A DNA stretch of 64,000 nt from Kutzneria kofuensis (GTDB taxonomy: Bacteria; Actinomycetota; Actinomycetes; Mycobacteriales; Pseudonocardiaceae). Location: NCBI RefSeq assembly GCF_014203355.1, contig NZ_JACHIR010000001.1, forward strand, positions 2,048,038 to 2,112,037. Direction: 5' to 3'. The translations under genes were made by a program, and so were the position numbers. The notes under the pieces are model-generated. The model did no database searches. It was given only the letters and a program-made list of their open reading frames with translations, and was not told the origin of the DNA. Positions 9,705-20,867 of the stretch are shown here, piece by piece (within the stretch, counting starts at the first letter, position 1; every line of letters begins with the position of its first letter).

Positions 9705-10534
9705 CGGGCGACCTCCTGCATCTCGTCCGAGGAAGCCTTGTCCTCGGCGCCGCCGAAGCGGCGGTCCCGTCGTGCATACGCCTCGCAGGCGGCCCACAGG
9801 TCACGCCGGTCGAAGTCCGGCCACAGGATGTCCTGGAACACCAGCTCAGCGTAGGCGGACTGCCACAGCATGAAGTTGGAGATGCGCTGCTCGCCGGACG
9901 GCCGGATGAACAGGTCCACGTCCGGCATGTCGGCGTGGTACAGGTGCTTGGCCAGGGTCCGCTCGTCCACCTTGTCGGGGTTGAGCTTGCCGGCGGCGAC
10001 CAGCCGGGCCACCTCGCGCGCGGCGTCGCCGATCTCGGCCCGGCCGCCGTAGTTCACGCACATGGTCAGGTTGAGCACATCGTTGTTCTTGGTGCGCTCC
10101 TCGGCCTTCTGCAGCTCGTTGACCACGCTCGGCCACAGCTTCGGCTTGCGCCCGGCCCAGCGGATCCGCACGCCCATCTCGTCGAGCTCGTCGGTGCGCC
10201 GGTGGATCACGTCCCGGTTGAAGTTCATCAGGAACCGCACCTCGTCGGGGCTGCGCTTCCAGTTCTCGGTGGAGAACGCGTACAGCGAGATCCACTTCAC
10301 GCCGAGCTCGATGGCGCCCTTGGCCACGTCGAGCACGACGGCCTCGCCCCGCTTGTGCCCCTCGACGCGGGGCAGCCCCCGCATGTTGGCCCAGCGGCCG
10401 TTGCCGTCCATCACCAGGGCCACGTGCTGGGGCACGAACTCCAGCGGGATCTGCGGCGGGCGGGCGCCGCTGGGGTGCGGGTCGGGCGGCCTCACGGTGG
10501 GGTCGTTGCGTCCGCGCAGCTGCCTACGCAGCAT
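9701..10534 (-). CDS. uppS: Isoprenyl (decaprenyl) diphosphate synthase
   Basis: Cis-prenyltransferase that makes the polyprenyl diphosphate carrier for peptidoglycan and arabinogalactan-type precursors. The 277-residue protein has all family landmarks: [13 protein letters not shown] with the catalytic Asp near residue 43, [27 protein letters not shown], and [24 protein letters not shown] with the C-terminal Arg/Glu substrate residues. Long-chain Z-prenyl synthases of M. tuberculosis (Rv2361c) occupy the same genomic position downstream of recO. The first 30 residues are a Pro/Arg-rich extension. The GNAT gene lies upstream in the same direction with a 12-bp gap. Confidence 0.96.
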   Translation of the reverse strand: MLRRQLRGRNDPTVRPPDPHPSGARPPQIPLEFVPQHVALVMDGNGRWANMRGLPRVEGHKRGEAVVLDVAKGAIELGVKWISLYAFSTENWKRSPDEVRFLMNFNRDVIHRRTDELDEMGVRIRWAGRKPKLWPSVVNELQKAEERTKNNDVLNLTMCVNYGGRAEIGDAAREVARLVAAGKLNPDKVDERTLAKHLYHADMPDVDLFIRPSGEQRISNFMLWQSAYAELVFQDILWPDFDRRDLWAACEAYARRDRRFGGAEDKASSDEMQEVAR

Positions 10535-10546
10535 CAGGCCTGCTCC

Positions 10547-11161
10547 TCACGATCGGGATGGGGATGCCTCCATCCTGCCCGAACCGTCGAAGCGGAGTCC
10601 CATCACGGTGGCCTCGCCGGGTCGGTCCAGCACCTCGAAGCCCAGAGTGTGGTAGAAGGCGATGGCCCGCGTGTTGCCGGCGGACGTGGTCAGGTGCACG
10701 CCCGGCGACCCACCCCTGCGCAGCTGGCCGAACAGCGATTCCAGCAGCTTGGTGCCCCAGCCCTGGCGCCGCGCCCGGGCGTCCAGGTTGATGTGCAGGT
10801 GCGACGGGTAGCCGCCGAGCGATGCCGGCAGGAAGCGCTCCGGGTTGTGCAGCGACAGGACGAGCGAGGAGTACCGGCTCGTCTCCTGAGCCGGTTTCGG
10901 GTACCTGTCGGCGAATCGCGGCGTCCACTCGGCCCGCCAGCGCCGGTAGAATTCCACTGTGTCCAGTGCGCCGACGGTGTACCCGGCGACACCGTCGGAG
11001 TCGGCGATGACGAAGCACAGCTCCGGCGCCAGCGCGAGATACGGGTCGGCGAACACGTAGCCGATCAGGTCGAGGTCGTCGAGTTCGCGTTGCGTCGCCG
11101 TCGCGACGCAGATGTCGTGCATGGCCTTGCGGTCGCCGGGTTCAGCCGGTCGCAGGATCAA
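10547..11161 (-). CDS. GNAT-family N-acetyltransferase
   Basis: A 204-residue acetyl-CoA-dependent acetyltransferase. The N-terminal strand LILRPAEPGDRKAMHDIC and the acetyl-CoA loop ARRQGWGTKLLESL (R/Q-x-x-G-x-G/A) are present, followed by VHLTTSAGNTRAIAFYHTLGFEV. The only start that includes the first strand is TTG 11161, which has GGGGGAG 6 nt upstream and lies 20 bp inside the end of recO, so translation is probably coupled. The acceptor substrate is unknown. The N-terminal half includes a longer insertion around YPKPAQETSRYSS than in minimal GNATs. Confidence 0.85.
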   Translation of the reverse strand: MILRPAEPGDRKAMHDICVATATQRELDDLDLIGYVFADPYLALAPELCFVIADSDGVAGYTVGALDTVEFYRRWRAEWTPRFADRYPKPAQETSRYSSLVLSLHNPERFLPASLGGYPSHLHINLDARARRQGWGTKLLESLFGQLRRGGSPGVHLTTSAGNTRAIAFYHTLGFEVLDRPGEATVMGLRFDGSGRMEASPSRS

Positions 11162-11984
11162 GGTTCTCCCCCACTGGTTGACGCCCCACTTCCTGTCGAT
11201 CCGCCACCACGGTCCTGATCTGGGCGGCGAGCCGGTCGATGGCGGTGGCCGACGCGCGGCGCTCCACCAGCGGCAGCGAGTGCAGCTGCCGTTCCAAATG
11301 CCACTGCAGGTGGGCGGCGACCAGGCCGCTCGCCTCACGCTTGCTCGACGGCTGCGTCCGGTCCACCAGCGCCCAGTCACCGTGGGTGAGGGCGTCGAGC
11401 AGGCTCAGGGTCTCGCCGGCCGGGCTGGCCGAGCCCGGCGGCCGGCAGGTGCCGCACACCGAGCCGCCCGCGGGCACGCTGAACGCGGCGTGCGGGCCGG
11501 GGGTGCCGCAGCGCGCGCATTCGGTGACGGCCGGCGCCCAGCCGGCGAATCCCATGGCACGCAACAGGAAGGCGTCGAGCACGAGGCCGGCTTCGCGCTG
11601 CCGGTCGGCCAGCGCCCGCAGCGCGCCGACGACGAGCATGTACAGCCGCAGCACCGGCTCGCCCTCCTCGGCGGTGAGCCGGTCGGCGGTCTCCAGCACC
11701 GCGCAGGCGGCCGTGTACCGGGCGTAGTCGTCGACGAGGCCGACGCCGAACGCGTCGACGGTCTCGACCTGGGTGATCACGTCGAGCGTGCGTCCGGTGT
11801 AGAACTGCACGTCGACGTGCCCGAACGGCTCCAGCCGGGCGCCGAACCGGGAGGACGTGCGGCGCACGCCCTTGGCAACGGCGCGGATCTTGCCGTGCCG
11901 CTGGGACAGCAGCGTGATGATCCGGTCGGCCTCGCCGAGCTTCTGCACCCGCAGCACGACGCAGGTGTCTCGGTACAGGCTCAC
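11142..11984 (-). CDS. recO: DNA repair protein RecO
   Basis: A 280-residue recombination mediator that helps load RecA on SSB-coated single strands in the RecFOR pathway. The N-terminal OB fold is evident in YRDTCVVLRVQKLGEADRIITLLSQRHGKIRAVAKGVRRT. The middle is helical, and a zinc finger is formed by CARCGTPG and CGTCRPPG (CxxC...CxxC). The start is ATG 11984. It is the first gene of the recO-GNAT-uppS run, about 20 bp after the DUF2752 gene in the same direction; the order recO-uppS is conserved in mycobacteria. Confidence 0.95.
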   Translation of the reverse strand: MSLYRDTCVVLRVQKLGEADRIITLLSQRHGKIRAVAKGVRRTSSRFGARLEPFGHVDVQFYTGRTLDVITQVETVDAFGVGLVDDYARYTAACAVLETADRLTAEEGEPVLRLYMLVVGALRALADRQREAGLVLDAFLLRAMGFAGWAPAVTECARCGTPGPHAAFSVPAGGSVCGTCRPPGSASPAGETLSLLDALTHGDWALVDRTQPSSKREASGLVAAHLQWHLERQLHSLPLVERRASATAIDRLAAQIRTVVADRQEVGRQPVGENLDPATG

Positions 11985-12005
11985 CCGTCAATCATCCCAC
12001 GGGCG

Positions 12006-12389
12006 TCACACCTGCAGCCCGGGGAACGCCAGGTCGCGGACCAGCCACCAGGCGACGGCGGCGATTCCCAGCGCGATCAACCCGAGGCGGCGGACCCGCC
12101 AGGACGGAATGGGCAACCCCAGTTCGGTGCGGCCGAGCAGGACCAGGCCGGCGACCGCGGCCGGCAGCAGCACGAGCACGGCGAAGGCGTTGAAGCGCAA
12201 CGCTGCGGCCAGGTCGCCGTGCAGCAGAGCGCCGAGCGCCCGGCTGCCGCCGCAGAACGGGCAGTCGGCGCCGGTCAGTTCGTGGAACCAGCACGGGATG
12301 CTGACGATCCCGGTGCCCAGCAGGGCCCCGGCCGCCGCCGTCACGGCGGCGACGGCCGGAGTCACCCGCAGGCGGACGAGCGTGGTCAC
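12006..12389 (-). CDS. DUF2752 membrane protein
   Basis: A 127-residue integral membrane protein of the DUF2752 family, recognised by the Cys-rich motif TGADCPFCGGSRAL after the first helix and the following LHGDLAAALRFNAFAVL. Four hydrophobic helices are predicted. GTG 12389 overlaps the stop of the RDD gene (GTGA), as is common for this pair in actinomycetes. The function is unknown; the conserved Cys pair suggests metal binding or a redox role. Confidence 0.82.
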   Translation of the reverse strand: MTTLVRLRVTPAVAAVTAAAGALLGTGIVSIPCWFHELTGADCPFCGGSRALGALLHGDLAAALRFNAFAVLVLLPAAVAGLVLLGRTELGLPIPSWRVRRLGLIALGIAAVAWWLVRDLAFPGLQV

Positions 12390-13207
12390 TTGGTGGCGGT
12401 CACGATCGTCTTGGCCGCCTTGTCGTGCCAGCCCTGGCGGCGGCCCTGGTTGTCGAAGAACGGCGACAGCTCGCACAGCAGCACCCACAGCCCGCCCAGG
12501 CAGGGCACGATCGCCGGCGCGACCATGACGCCCCAGCGGGTGAACGCGCCGCCCCAGCCGGGCAGCTGGCCGTCGTACTCGCGGATCACCTTGACCCCGG
12601 CGACCTGCTTGCCCAGCGTCGCGCCGCGGGTGGCGATCATCGAGACCTCGTACAGGATCTGCAGCACGATGAAGACCAGCGGGGTGAGCAGGAAGACGGT
12701 CACCGAGCCGCCGAGGAAGCCGGCGCCGGCGCCGCCGACGATCTGGCCGGTCTCCGGGTCGACCTGGATGGAGCTGGCGGCCGAGGACGCGAAGGCCGCG
12801 GCGATGAGGAAGTAGATGATGAAGAACGGGATGCCGACGATGATCGCGTCGACCACGCGGGCCAGGAAGCGCTGGCCCATCGAGGCCAGCCGGACCGTGC
12901 CGACACCGGGCAGCTGGATGTAGTCCAGCCCGCCGCCCGCGCCCATCGGCTGGCCGCCGTAGGGCTGGCCGTACTGCTGCTGGCCGCCGTAGGGCTGCTG
13001 GCCGTACTGCTGCTGCCCGTAGGGCTGCTGCGGCGTGCCGTAGGGCGGCGACGCCTGGCCGTACTGCTGCTGGTTCGGGTCGTACGGCTGAGCCCCCGGC
13101 TGGCTGAAGCCCGGCGGAGGGGTCTGCGGCTGCTGCCCGTAGGGCTGCTGCTGTCCGTACGGCGGCTGCTGTCCCTGCGGGTCGAAGCCGGGGGGCGGTG
13201 TGGTCAC
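12386..13207 (-). CDS. RDD-family membrane protein with Gln/Pro/Gly/Tyr-rich N-terminus
   Basis: A 273-residue protein. Residues 1-90 are a low-complexity tract of QQPYGQQ-like repeats, and residues 95-273 form an RDD domain with three to four helices: ASMGQRFLARVVDAIIVGIPFF carries the first conserved Arg/Asp, and ATRGATLGKQVAGVKV the second signature. The disordered QPYG tract resembles those of actinobacterial cell-division or septal membrane proteins and may drive self-association. The function of RDD proteins is mostly unknown, with transport proposed for some. The gene starts a coupled pair with DUF2752. Confidence 0.85.
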   Translation of the reverse strand: MTTPPPGFDPQGQQPPYGQQQPYGQQPQTPPPGFSQPGAQPYDPNQQQYGQASPPYGTPQQPYGQQQYGQQPYGGQQQYGQPYGGQPMGAGGGLDYIQLPGVGTVRLASMGQRFLARVVDAIIVGIPFFIIYFLIAAAFASSAASSIQVDPETGQIVGGAGAGFLGGSVTVFLLTPLVFIVLQILYEVSMIATRGATLGKQVAGVKVIREYDGQLPGWGGAFTRWGVMVAPAIVPCLGGLWVLLCELSPFFDNQGRRQGWHDKAAKTIVTATK

Positions 13208-13341
13208 CTTGTACTCCTGGACTGGGGTTTACCTGGCAAAGCGCGTGAACTATAGGGCGCGTTACGGGTTCACCCCGGGCATTTCACGCAACTCGCGGCC
13301 AGTTCTTTACCGAGCTGCGTCGATCCGCCCCTTGGGGCAGC

Positions 13342-14256
13342 CTAGAAGCCCAGACGGCGGAGCTGTTTGGGATCCCGCTGCCAGTCCTTGGCGATCTTCA
13401 CGTGCAGGTCGAGGAAGATCCGCGAGCCGAGCAGCCGCTCGATCTGGCGGCGCGCGGTGCTGCCCACGTGCTTGAGCCGCTCCCCCTTGTGCCCCAGGAT
13501 GATCGCCTTCTGGCTGGTGCGCTCCACGAACAGGTTGGCGTGCACGTCGATCAGGTCGTCGCGGCCCTCCCTCGGCCGCATCTCCTCCACCACCACGGCG
13601 ATGGAGTGCGGCAGCTCGTCGCGCACGCCCTCCAGCGCCGCCTCCCGGATCAGCTCGGCGACCAGCGTGGCCTCCGGCTCGTCGGTCAGCTCGCCGTCCG
13701 GGTACAGCGGCGGCCCCTCGGGCAGCCGGGCCACCAGCAGGTCGGCCAGCGTGTCGAGCTGGTAGCCGTCCCGGGCCGACACCGGCACCAGGTCGGCGAA
13801 GTCCATCACCTTCTGCAACGCCAGCAGCTGCTCGGCGACCTGCTGCTGGGGCACCAGGTCCGTCTTGGTGACGATGCCGATGACCGGAGTGCGCTTGCCC
13901 AGCTTGGCCAGCTCCGAGGCGATGAACTTGTCGCCGGGGCCCACCTTCTGGTCGGCCGGCACGCACAGGCCGACGACGTCCACCTCGGACCAGGTCTGCA
14001 TCACCAGGTCGTTGAGCCGCTGGCCGAGCAGCGTGCGGGGGCGGTGCAGGCCGGGCGTGTCCACGATGATCAGCTGCGCGTCCGGCCGGTGCACCACGCC
14101 GCGGATGGTGTGCCGGGTGGTCTGCGGCTTGCTGGACGTGATCGCCACCTTGGCGCCGACCAGCGCGTTGGTCAGCGTCGACTTGCCCGCGTTGGGCCGG
14201 CCGACGAAGCAGGCGAACCCGGAGCGGTGCCCGGCAGGGGTGCTGTCGCTGGTCAT
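13342..14256 (-). CDS. era: GTPase Era
   Basis: Essential Ras-like GTPase that binds the 3' end of 16S rRNA and assists 30S maturation. In the 304-residue product G1 is GRPNAGKST, G3 DTPGL, and G4 TKTD; the switch region contains TTRHTIRGV. The C-terminal KH domain includes QKAIILGHKGERLKHVGSTARRQIERLLGSRIFLDLHVKI, complete to the usual end. ATG 14256 is used; GTG 14262 is equally possible. It diverges from the LysE gene with only 57 bp between starts. Nearby ybeY and phoH are also RNA-related. Confidence 0.96.
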   Translation of the reverse strand: MTSDSTPAGHRSGFACFVGRPNAGKSTLTNALVGAKVAITSSKPQTTRHTIRGVVHRPDAQLIIVDTPGLHRPRTLLGQRLNDLVMQTWSEVDVVGLCVPADQKVGPGDKFIASELAKLGKRTPVIGIVTKTDLVPQQQVAEQLLALQKVMDFADLVPVSARDGYQLDTLADLLVARLPEGPPLYPDGELTDEPEATLVAELIREAALEGVRDELPHSIAVVVEEMRPREGRDDLIDVHANLFVERTSQKAIILGHKGERLKHVGSTARRQIERLLGSRIFLDLHVKIAKDWQRDPKQLRRLGF

Positions 14257-14313
14257 CGTCACATTCTCGCTGGTTGTCCCGAACGCGCTCAGTGGGGGCG
14301 CTACTGTCGGCGC

Positions 14314-14922
14314 GTGATCGATGTGCTGTGGCTCGGCCTCGTGCTGGGCACGGGGGCCGCGCTGTCGGTCGGTCCGATCTTCGTCACGATCCTGCACGAG
14401 TCGGCCACCCGGGGCTTCGCCGCCGGCCTGCGGGTGATCCTGGGCTCCGCGACCGCCGACCTGGTGCTGCTGCTGCCGGCGCTGCTGCTCTCGCAGGTGA
14501 TCGCGACCGTCGCCGGCGCGTCGATGTGGGTGGCGATCGCCGGCGCGGTGTTCATGACCGGCCTGGCGGCGTTCGCGCTGCGGGACGCGTTGCGGCTGTG
14601 GCGCGGGCACGTGCCGGAGCTGGCCGGCGGCTGGGCGTTCTGGAAGGGCCTGCTCTCGAACCTGCTCAACCCGCTGAGCTGGACGTTCTGGCTGGCCACC
14701 GGCACGCCGACGATGCTGGCCGCGCAGCATGCCGGCGGCCTGCCGGGCCTGCTGCTGTTCACGGTCGTGTGGTTCGTGACGGCGTCCGGCCTCGAAGGGG
14801 TGATCGCCTTCGCGGTGTCGCGCTCCGGCCGGCGCATCGGGCACCGCGGCCAGGCCGGGCTGTCCGCCGCGTCGGCGGCGCTGTTCCTCGGCCTGGCCGG
14901 ATTCCTGCTGGTCAGGGCCTAG
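14314..14922 (+). CDS. LysE-family exporter
   Basis: A 202-residue LysE/RhtB-type amino-acid exporter with six predicted helices. The opening LGLVLGTGAALSVGPIFVTIL contains the family GxxxxxxGP block, and the middle has GLLSNLLNPLSWTFWLATGTP, matching the conserved N-P segment in the second half of LysE proteins. The substrate is unknown, likely a small amino acid or derivative. The GTG start at 14314 lies in the short region shared with divergent era. The 3' end overlaps the convergent deaminase-like gene by 4 bp. Confidence 0.85.
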   Translation: MIDVLWLGLVLGTGAALSVGPIFVTILHESATRGFAAGLRVILGSATADLVLLLPALLLSQVIATVAGASMWVAIAGAVFMTGLAAFALRDALRLWRGHVPELAGGWAFWKGLLSNLLNPLSWTFWLATGTPTMLAAQHAGGLPGLLLFTVVWFVTASGLEGVIAFAVSRSGRRIGHRGQAGLSAASAALFLGLAGFLLVRA

Positions 14923-15245
14923 CCGACGACGGTCCCGCCGGGGTCCGCGACCAGCACGTAGGCCGACTCGGTCAGATCGCGGACGGCCGCCCGCGACTCG
15001 TCGTCCACCTTGCCCGCCTCGGTGACGACCGCCGCCGCCTCCAGGCCCGGAGCGCCGCTGGCGACGGCGGCGGCGACGGCGGCCTGCAGCGCGGTCAGCT
15101 TCAGCGACGGCAGCGCCACCGTGCAGGCGGCGTAGGTGCGGCCGTCGGTGTCACGGACCGCGGCGCCCTCGGCGGCGCCGGTGCGGGCGCGGGCCGACCG
15201 GGCCAGGGTCACGATCTTGGCGTCCTCGGGGTCCAGTTCAGGCAC
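14919..15245 (-). CDS. Cytidine-deaminase-fold protein without zinc ligands
   Basis: A 108-residue protein conserved at this position between the CNNM protein and era in many actinobacteria and often annotated as cytidine deaminase. It keeps the fold outline ([39 protein letters not shown], then [15 protein letters not shown]), but the catalytic H/CAE and PCxxC motifs of true deaminases are absent, so catalysis is not expected. GTG 15245 overlaps the end of the CNNM gene by 8 bp. A binding or regulatory role is more likely than catalysis. Confidence 0.7.
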   Translation of the reverse strand: MPELDPEDAKIVTLARSARARTGAAEGAAVRDTDGRTYAACTVALPSLKLTALQAAVAAAVASGAPGLEAAAVVTEAGKVDDESRAAVRDLTESAYVLVADPGGTVVG

Positions 15246-16524
15246 GCTCGCCGTTCCTCTCACGCTCGGTCCGCCGGGCCACCACGGTCGTGATGCGCAC
15301 CCGGCCCCTGTTGTCCTTGCCGCCCTCGGCGCGCAGCCGCAGGCCGGCGATCTCCGCCTCGGCTCCGGGCAGCGGCACCCGGCCCAGCCGCTGCGCCAGC
15401 AGCCCGCCGACGGTCTCCACGTCCGAGTCGTCCAGCTCCACGTCGAACAACTCGGCCAGGTCCTCGACGGCCAGTCGGGCGCTGACCCGGTAGCTGTCCT
15501 CGTCGATCTGCTCCACCGGCGGCCGCTCGTCCTGGTCGTACTCGTCGGTGATCTCCCCGACGATCTCCTCCAGGATGTCCTCGATGGTGAGCAGGCCGGC
15601 GGTGCCGCCGTACTCGTCGACGGCGATGGCCATGTGGTTGTGCGTGACCTGCATCTGCCGCAGCAGGTCGTCCAGCCGCTTGGTGTCGGGCACGAAGCTG
15701 GCCGGCCGCATCAGGTCCTTCACCGACTGCGCGCCGCCCTCCACCGAGGCTCGCGCGAGGTCCTTGATGTTGATCACGCCGACCACGTCGTCGACGCTCT
15801 CGCCGATCACCGGGATGCGGCTGTAGCCGGTGCGCAGGGACAGCGCCAGCGCCTGCCGCACCGACTTGGTCAGCTCGATCCAGATGATCTCGGTGCGCGG
15901 CACCATCACCTCGCGGGCGATGGTGTCCCCCAGCTCGAAGACGGAGTGGATCATCTCCCGCTCGTCCTCGTCGACGACGCCGCGCTCACCGGCCAGGTCG
16001 ACCAGCTCGCGCAGCTCGACTTCGGTGGAGAACGGGCCCTCGCGGAAGCCGCGGCCGGGAGTGATCGCGTTGCCGACGACGATCAGCAGCCGGCTCAGCG
16101 GGCCGAGCACGCGGCCCAGCACCCGCACCGGACCCGCCGCCAGCAGCATCACCCCGTACGGGTGCTGGCGGCCGATGGTCCGCGGCCCGACGCCGACGAA
16201 GACGTACGAGACGACGACCATCGCCACGCCGGCGACCAGCAGCGCCAACCAGCCGGGTGTGATCGCCTGCAGGCAGAACGCGGTGATCAGCACGGTCGCG
16301 GCCAGCTCACAGCCCAGCCGGAGCAGCAACAGCAGGTTGACGTGCCGCGGCCGGTCCTCGATCAGCAGCTGCAGCTGGTGGGCGCCGCCGCGACGCTGCC
16401 GCACCAGCTCCTCGACCCGGGCCCGGGACACGGTGCCCAGCGCGGCGTCCGCGCCGCCGAAGACGCCCGCCGCCAGCACGAGCACGACCGCGCACAGCAG
16501 CATCGGCACGGCAGTGGCGCCCAT
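15238..16524 (-). CDS. CNNM/CorC-type transporter with CBS domains (hemolysin C-like)
   Basis: A 428-residue protein with an N-terminal DUF21 membrane domain (about residues 1-190; helices near 5-25, 62-82 and 90-115), two CBS domains (about 205-325; [20 protein letters not shown] and [18 protein letters not shown], ending [23 protein letters not shown]) and a C-terminal CorC_HlyC domain. Relatives control Mg2+/Co2+ efflux. The start overlaps the ybeY stop by one base (TGATG). M. tuberculosis Rv2366c is the positional equivalent. Confidence 0.92.
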   Translation of the reverse strand: MGATAVPMLLCAVVLVLAAGVFGGADAALGTVSRARVEELVRQRRGGAHQLQLLIEDRPRHVNLLLLLRLGCELAATVLITAFCLQAITPGWLALLVAGVAMVVVSYVFVGVGPRTIGRQHPYGVMLLAAGPVRVLGRVLGPLSRLLIVVGNAITPGRGFREGPFSTEVELRELVDLAGERGVVDEDEREMIHSVFELGDTIAREVMVPRTEIIWIELTKSVRQALALSLRTGYSRIPVIGESVDDVVGVINIKDLARASVEGGAQSVKDLMRPASFVPDTKRLDDLLRQMQVTHNHMAIAVDEYGGTAGLLTIEDILEEIVGEITDEYDQDERPPVEQIDEDSYRVSARLAVEDLAELFDVELDDSDVETVGGLLAQRLGRVPLPGAEAEIAGLRLRAEGGKDNRGRVRITTVVARRTERERNGERA

Positions 16525-17093
16525 CAGCCGGCGTCGGTGTCCGGCGGCGCGGGCTTGTCCTCTTCCTCGACCAGGCCGACGGCGCCGAGCACACGGTCGT
16601 CGTTGCTGCGCTGCGCGGCGGCACGGGTGGCCGACTCCTTGGCCTCCCGGTAGTCGGCGAGGATGCGGTTCTGGAGCGTGAACATCTCCCGCTCCTCGGC
16701 CGGCTCGGCGTGGTCGTAGCCCAGCAGGTGCAGCACACCGTGCACGGTCAGCAGGTGCAGCTCCTCGAGCAGGCCGTGGCCGGCCTTGCGGGCCTGGTCC
16801 TTGGCGAACGCCGGGCACAGCACGATGTCGCCGAGCAACGCCGGGCCCACGCCGGCGGCGTCCGGCCGACGGGCCGAGTCCAGCTCGTCCATCGGGAAGG
16901 CCATCACGTCGGTCGGACCGGGCAGGTCCATCCAGCGCTCGTGCAGGTCGGCCATCACGTCCAGGTCGACGAGCAGCACGGAGAGCTCCGCGAGCGGGCT
17001 GACGCCCATCCGGTCCAATGCGAAGCGGGCGACGGCGACGATGCTGGCCTCGTCGACGCCGACGCCGGCCTCGTTCGCGATCTCGATACTCAC
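16524..17093 (-). CDS. ybeY: Endoribonuclease YbeY
   Basis: Zinc-dependent single-strand endoribonuclease involved in 16S rRNA 3'-end maturation and ribosome quality control. The metal site is intact in the motif [17 protein letters not shown] (HxxxHxxxxxH), and the upstream [12 protein letters not shown] block is typical. The 189-residue length includes a C-terminal extension of about 35 charged residues, longer than in E. coli. GTG 17093 is chosen, 5 bp after the phoH stop; the longer open frame upstream is inside phoH. The order phoH-ybeY-CNNM is a conserved operon. Confidence 0.95.
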   Translation of the reverse strand: MSIEIANEAGVGVDEASIVAVARFALDRMGVSPLAELSVLLVDLDVMADLHERWMDLPGPTDVMAFPMDELDSARRPDAAGVGPALLGDIVLCPAFAKDQARKAGHGLLEELHLLTVHGVLHLLGYDHAEPAEEREMFTLQNRILADYREAKESATRAAAQRSNDDRVLGAVGLVEEEDKPAPPDTDAG

Positions 17094-17098
17094 GGGCC

Positions 17099-19270
<2,172 letters not shown>

Positions 19271-19299
19271 CTGGCCTCGGGCCTGCTTCCTGCGCGTTC

Positions 19300-19360
19300 G
19301 CGCGCTGTCGGTGTACTGCTGTGGTGCCTCCGATGCTAGTCGGGGGCACCGACAGCGCGC
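19300..19360 (-). terminator. Hairpin between the HIT gene and phoH
   Basis: Perfect 14-bp inverted repeat with arms at 19300-19313 and 19347-19360 (GCGCGCTGTCGGTG and its complement) and a 33-nt loop. It lies 15 bp after the HIT stop and ahead of phoH on the same strand. No T-run follows, so it may be a weak or factor-assisted terminator, an attenuator or an RNA-stabilising element. Confidence 0.5.
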
Positions 19361-19375
19361 ATTCAAGTTCACTGG

Positions 19376-19726
19376 TCAGAGTCGACCGAAGTGACCCAAT
19401 TGTTCTCCGCCGAGGACGTGCAGGTGGGCGTGGAACACCGTGCGGCCGGCGTCGTCGCCGGTGTTGAAGACGAAGCGGTAGCCGCTGTCGGCGATGCCCT
19501 CGGCCTTGGCGATCTCGGCGCCGACGGTGATCACGTCGGCCAGCAGCTGCGGGTCGGCGGCGGCCAGCGCGGCAGCGTCCTCGTGGTGCTGCTTGGGCAC
19601 GACCAGCACGTGCACCCGGGCCTGCGGGTTGATGTCGCGGAACGCGAAGACGCGCTCCCCGTCGTGGACGACGGTCGCCGGGATGTCGCCGGCGATGATC
19701 TTGCAGAACAGGCAGTCCGCGGTCAT
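19376..19726 (-). CDS. HIT-family nucleotide hydrolase
   Basis: A 116-residue histidine-triad protein of the Hint branch, which hydrolyses nucleoside phosphoramidates or AMP-linked substrates. The triad HAHLHVLGG is at residues 99-107 and the opening DCLFCKIIAGDIPATVV contains the zinc-type Cys5 and Cys8 of many bacterial HITs. Length and domain are complete. The start ATG 19726 leaves about 410 bp before rsmE, including a terminator, so HIT probably has its own promoter. The phoH gene follows after a hairpin. Confidence 0.93.
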   Translation of the reverse strand: MTADCLFCKIIAGDIPATVVHDGERVFAFRDINPQARVHVLVVPKQHHEDAAALAAADPQLLADVITVGAEIAKAEGIADSGYRFVFNTGDDAGRTVFHAHLHVLGGEQLGHFGRL

Positions 19727-19764
19727 GCCGGCAGGGTAGACGCCGGGCCGAACAGGTCGTCCAG

Positions 19765-19929
19765 ATGGCGTTCGATCACCGACAGCGCGGCGGCGGCTAC
19801 GCGCTCACCGGCTTCGACCCCGTCCGCGGCGCGCAGCTGCTCGGCGGCATGGGGCTGTGGACCGTCGTGCTGGGCATCGACTTCTTCTGGTCCTTCAGCT
19901 ACACGCTGTTCCCGAACTCGCGGGCGTAG
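19765..19929 (+). CDS. Possible 54-residue membrane peptide
   Basis: A short plus-strand frame beginning ATG 19765 encodes MAFDHRQRGGGYALTG, then a hydrophobic stretch GAQLLGGMGLWTVVLGIDFF followed by WSFSYTLFPNSRA. The residue composition looks protein-like, with aromatic residues bordering one membrane segment, and differs from the charged shadow on the other strand. There is no clear ribosome-binding site, and the frame is open upstream, so it may be a gene remnant. It lies in the 409-bp gap between HIT and rsmE, where nothing else codes. Confidence 0.3.
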   Translation: MAFDHRQRGGGYALTGFDPVRGAQLLGGMGLWTVVLGIDFFWSFSYTLFPNSRA

Positions 19930-19944
19930 GAGGGCACAAAAAAC

Positions 19945-19989
19945 GCCGTGCCGCAGCGGAGCCTGGGGGTCACTCCGCTGCGGCACGGC
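19945..19989 (-). terminator. Intrinsic terminator of the hrcA-dnaJ-rsmE operon
   Basis: Perfect 16-bp stem (arms 19945-19960 and 19974-19989) with a 13-nt loop. Reading the minus strand the stem is followed by GTTTTTTG, the classic Rho-independent layout. It is about 150 bp after the rsmE stop on the same strand. Confidence 0.88.
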
Positions 19990-20135
19990 CGCCGCCGGAC
20001 CGAGGGGGGAGGTGTCCGGCGGGTAGCTCCAACGTCCTGGTCGGACGTCGGAAATCCTTGGTTGCCAAAGGGTAGACCCTGCTCACGGCTTCGCGCCATA
20101 CCGGAACGCGGCCGGGCCCATCTTGATCGCTCTGG

Positions 20136-20867
20136 TCAGCCCCATCGGGTGGACAGTACGCCGATGGCTCCCAACGCCACCGCGGCTGCGGTAGAAGCCC
20201 GCAGCACCGACGGCCCGAGCCGGACCGCGACCGCACCGGCGTCGGTCAGCACGGCCAGCTCCTCGTCGCTGATGCCGCCCTCCGGCCCCACCACGAGCAG
20301 CAGATCCCCCGCCGCCGGCAGGTCGGCCAGCCGGCCGGTGGCCGACTCGTGCAGCACCATCGCCTTCGCCGCGGCGCCGACCAGCTTGGCCAGTTCGGCG
20401 GTGCCGACCGGGTCGGCGACCTCCGGCACCCAGGCGCGGCGGGACTGCTTGGCTGCCTCCCGGGCCGTGCTGCGCCACTTGGCCAGCGCCTTCGCGCCGC
20501 GAGGACCGTCATCCCATCGAGCGACGCAGCGGGAGGCTCGCCACGGCACGATCGCGTCGACGCCGGCCTCCGTGGCCAGCTCCACCGCCAGCTCGCCCCG
20601 GTCACCCTTCACCAACGCCTGCGCCACGACCACCCGTGGCTGGGGCTGCTCGACGTGCGTGCGCTCCAGCACCGCCAGGCCGAGCGTGTCCTTCTCCACG
20701 GACTCGATGCCGCACCGCACGCGGCCGCCACGGCCGTCGGCGAGCACCAGCTCCTCGCCGACGCGCAGCCGTCGCACGGACGCGGCGTGGTGGCCCTCCG
20801 GGCCGTCCAGCACACCGGCGTCGCCCGTCGGCAGACTGTCGACGAGGAAGACGGGCAGTGTCGTCAC
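20136..20867 (-). CDS. rsmE: 16S rRNA (uracil-1498-N3)-methyltransferase RsmE
   Basis: SPOUT-fold methyltransferase that modifies U1498 of 16S rRNA with S-adenosylmethionine. The 243-residue product has the small N-terminal PUA-like domain ([25 protein letters not shown]) and the knotted C-terminal domain with [16 protein letters not shown] and [18 protein letters not shown], which form the SAM pocket. The ATG overlaps the dnaJ stop by 4 bp (GTGA-type junction at 20864-20867). The hrcA-dnaJ-rsmE order is widely conserved in actinobacteria. Confidence 0.95.
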   Translation of the reverse strand: MTTLPVFLVDSLPTGDAGVLDGPEGHHAASVRRLRVGEELVLADGRGGRVRCGIESVEKDTLGLAVLERTHVEQPQPRVVVAQALVKGDRGELAVELATEAGVDAIVPWRASRCVARWDDGPRGAKALAKWRSTAREAAKQSRRAWVPEVADPVGTAELAKLVGAAAKAMVLHESATGRLADLPAAGDLLLVVGPEGGISDEELAVLTDAGAVAVRLGPSVLRASTAAAVALGAIGVLSTRWG

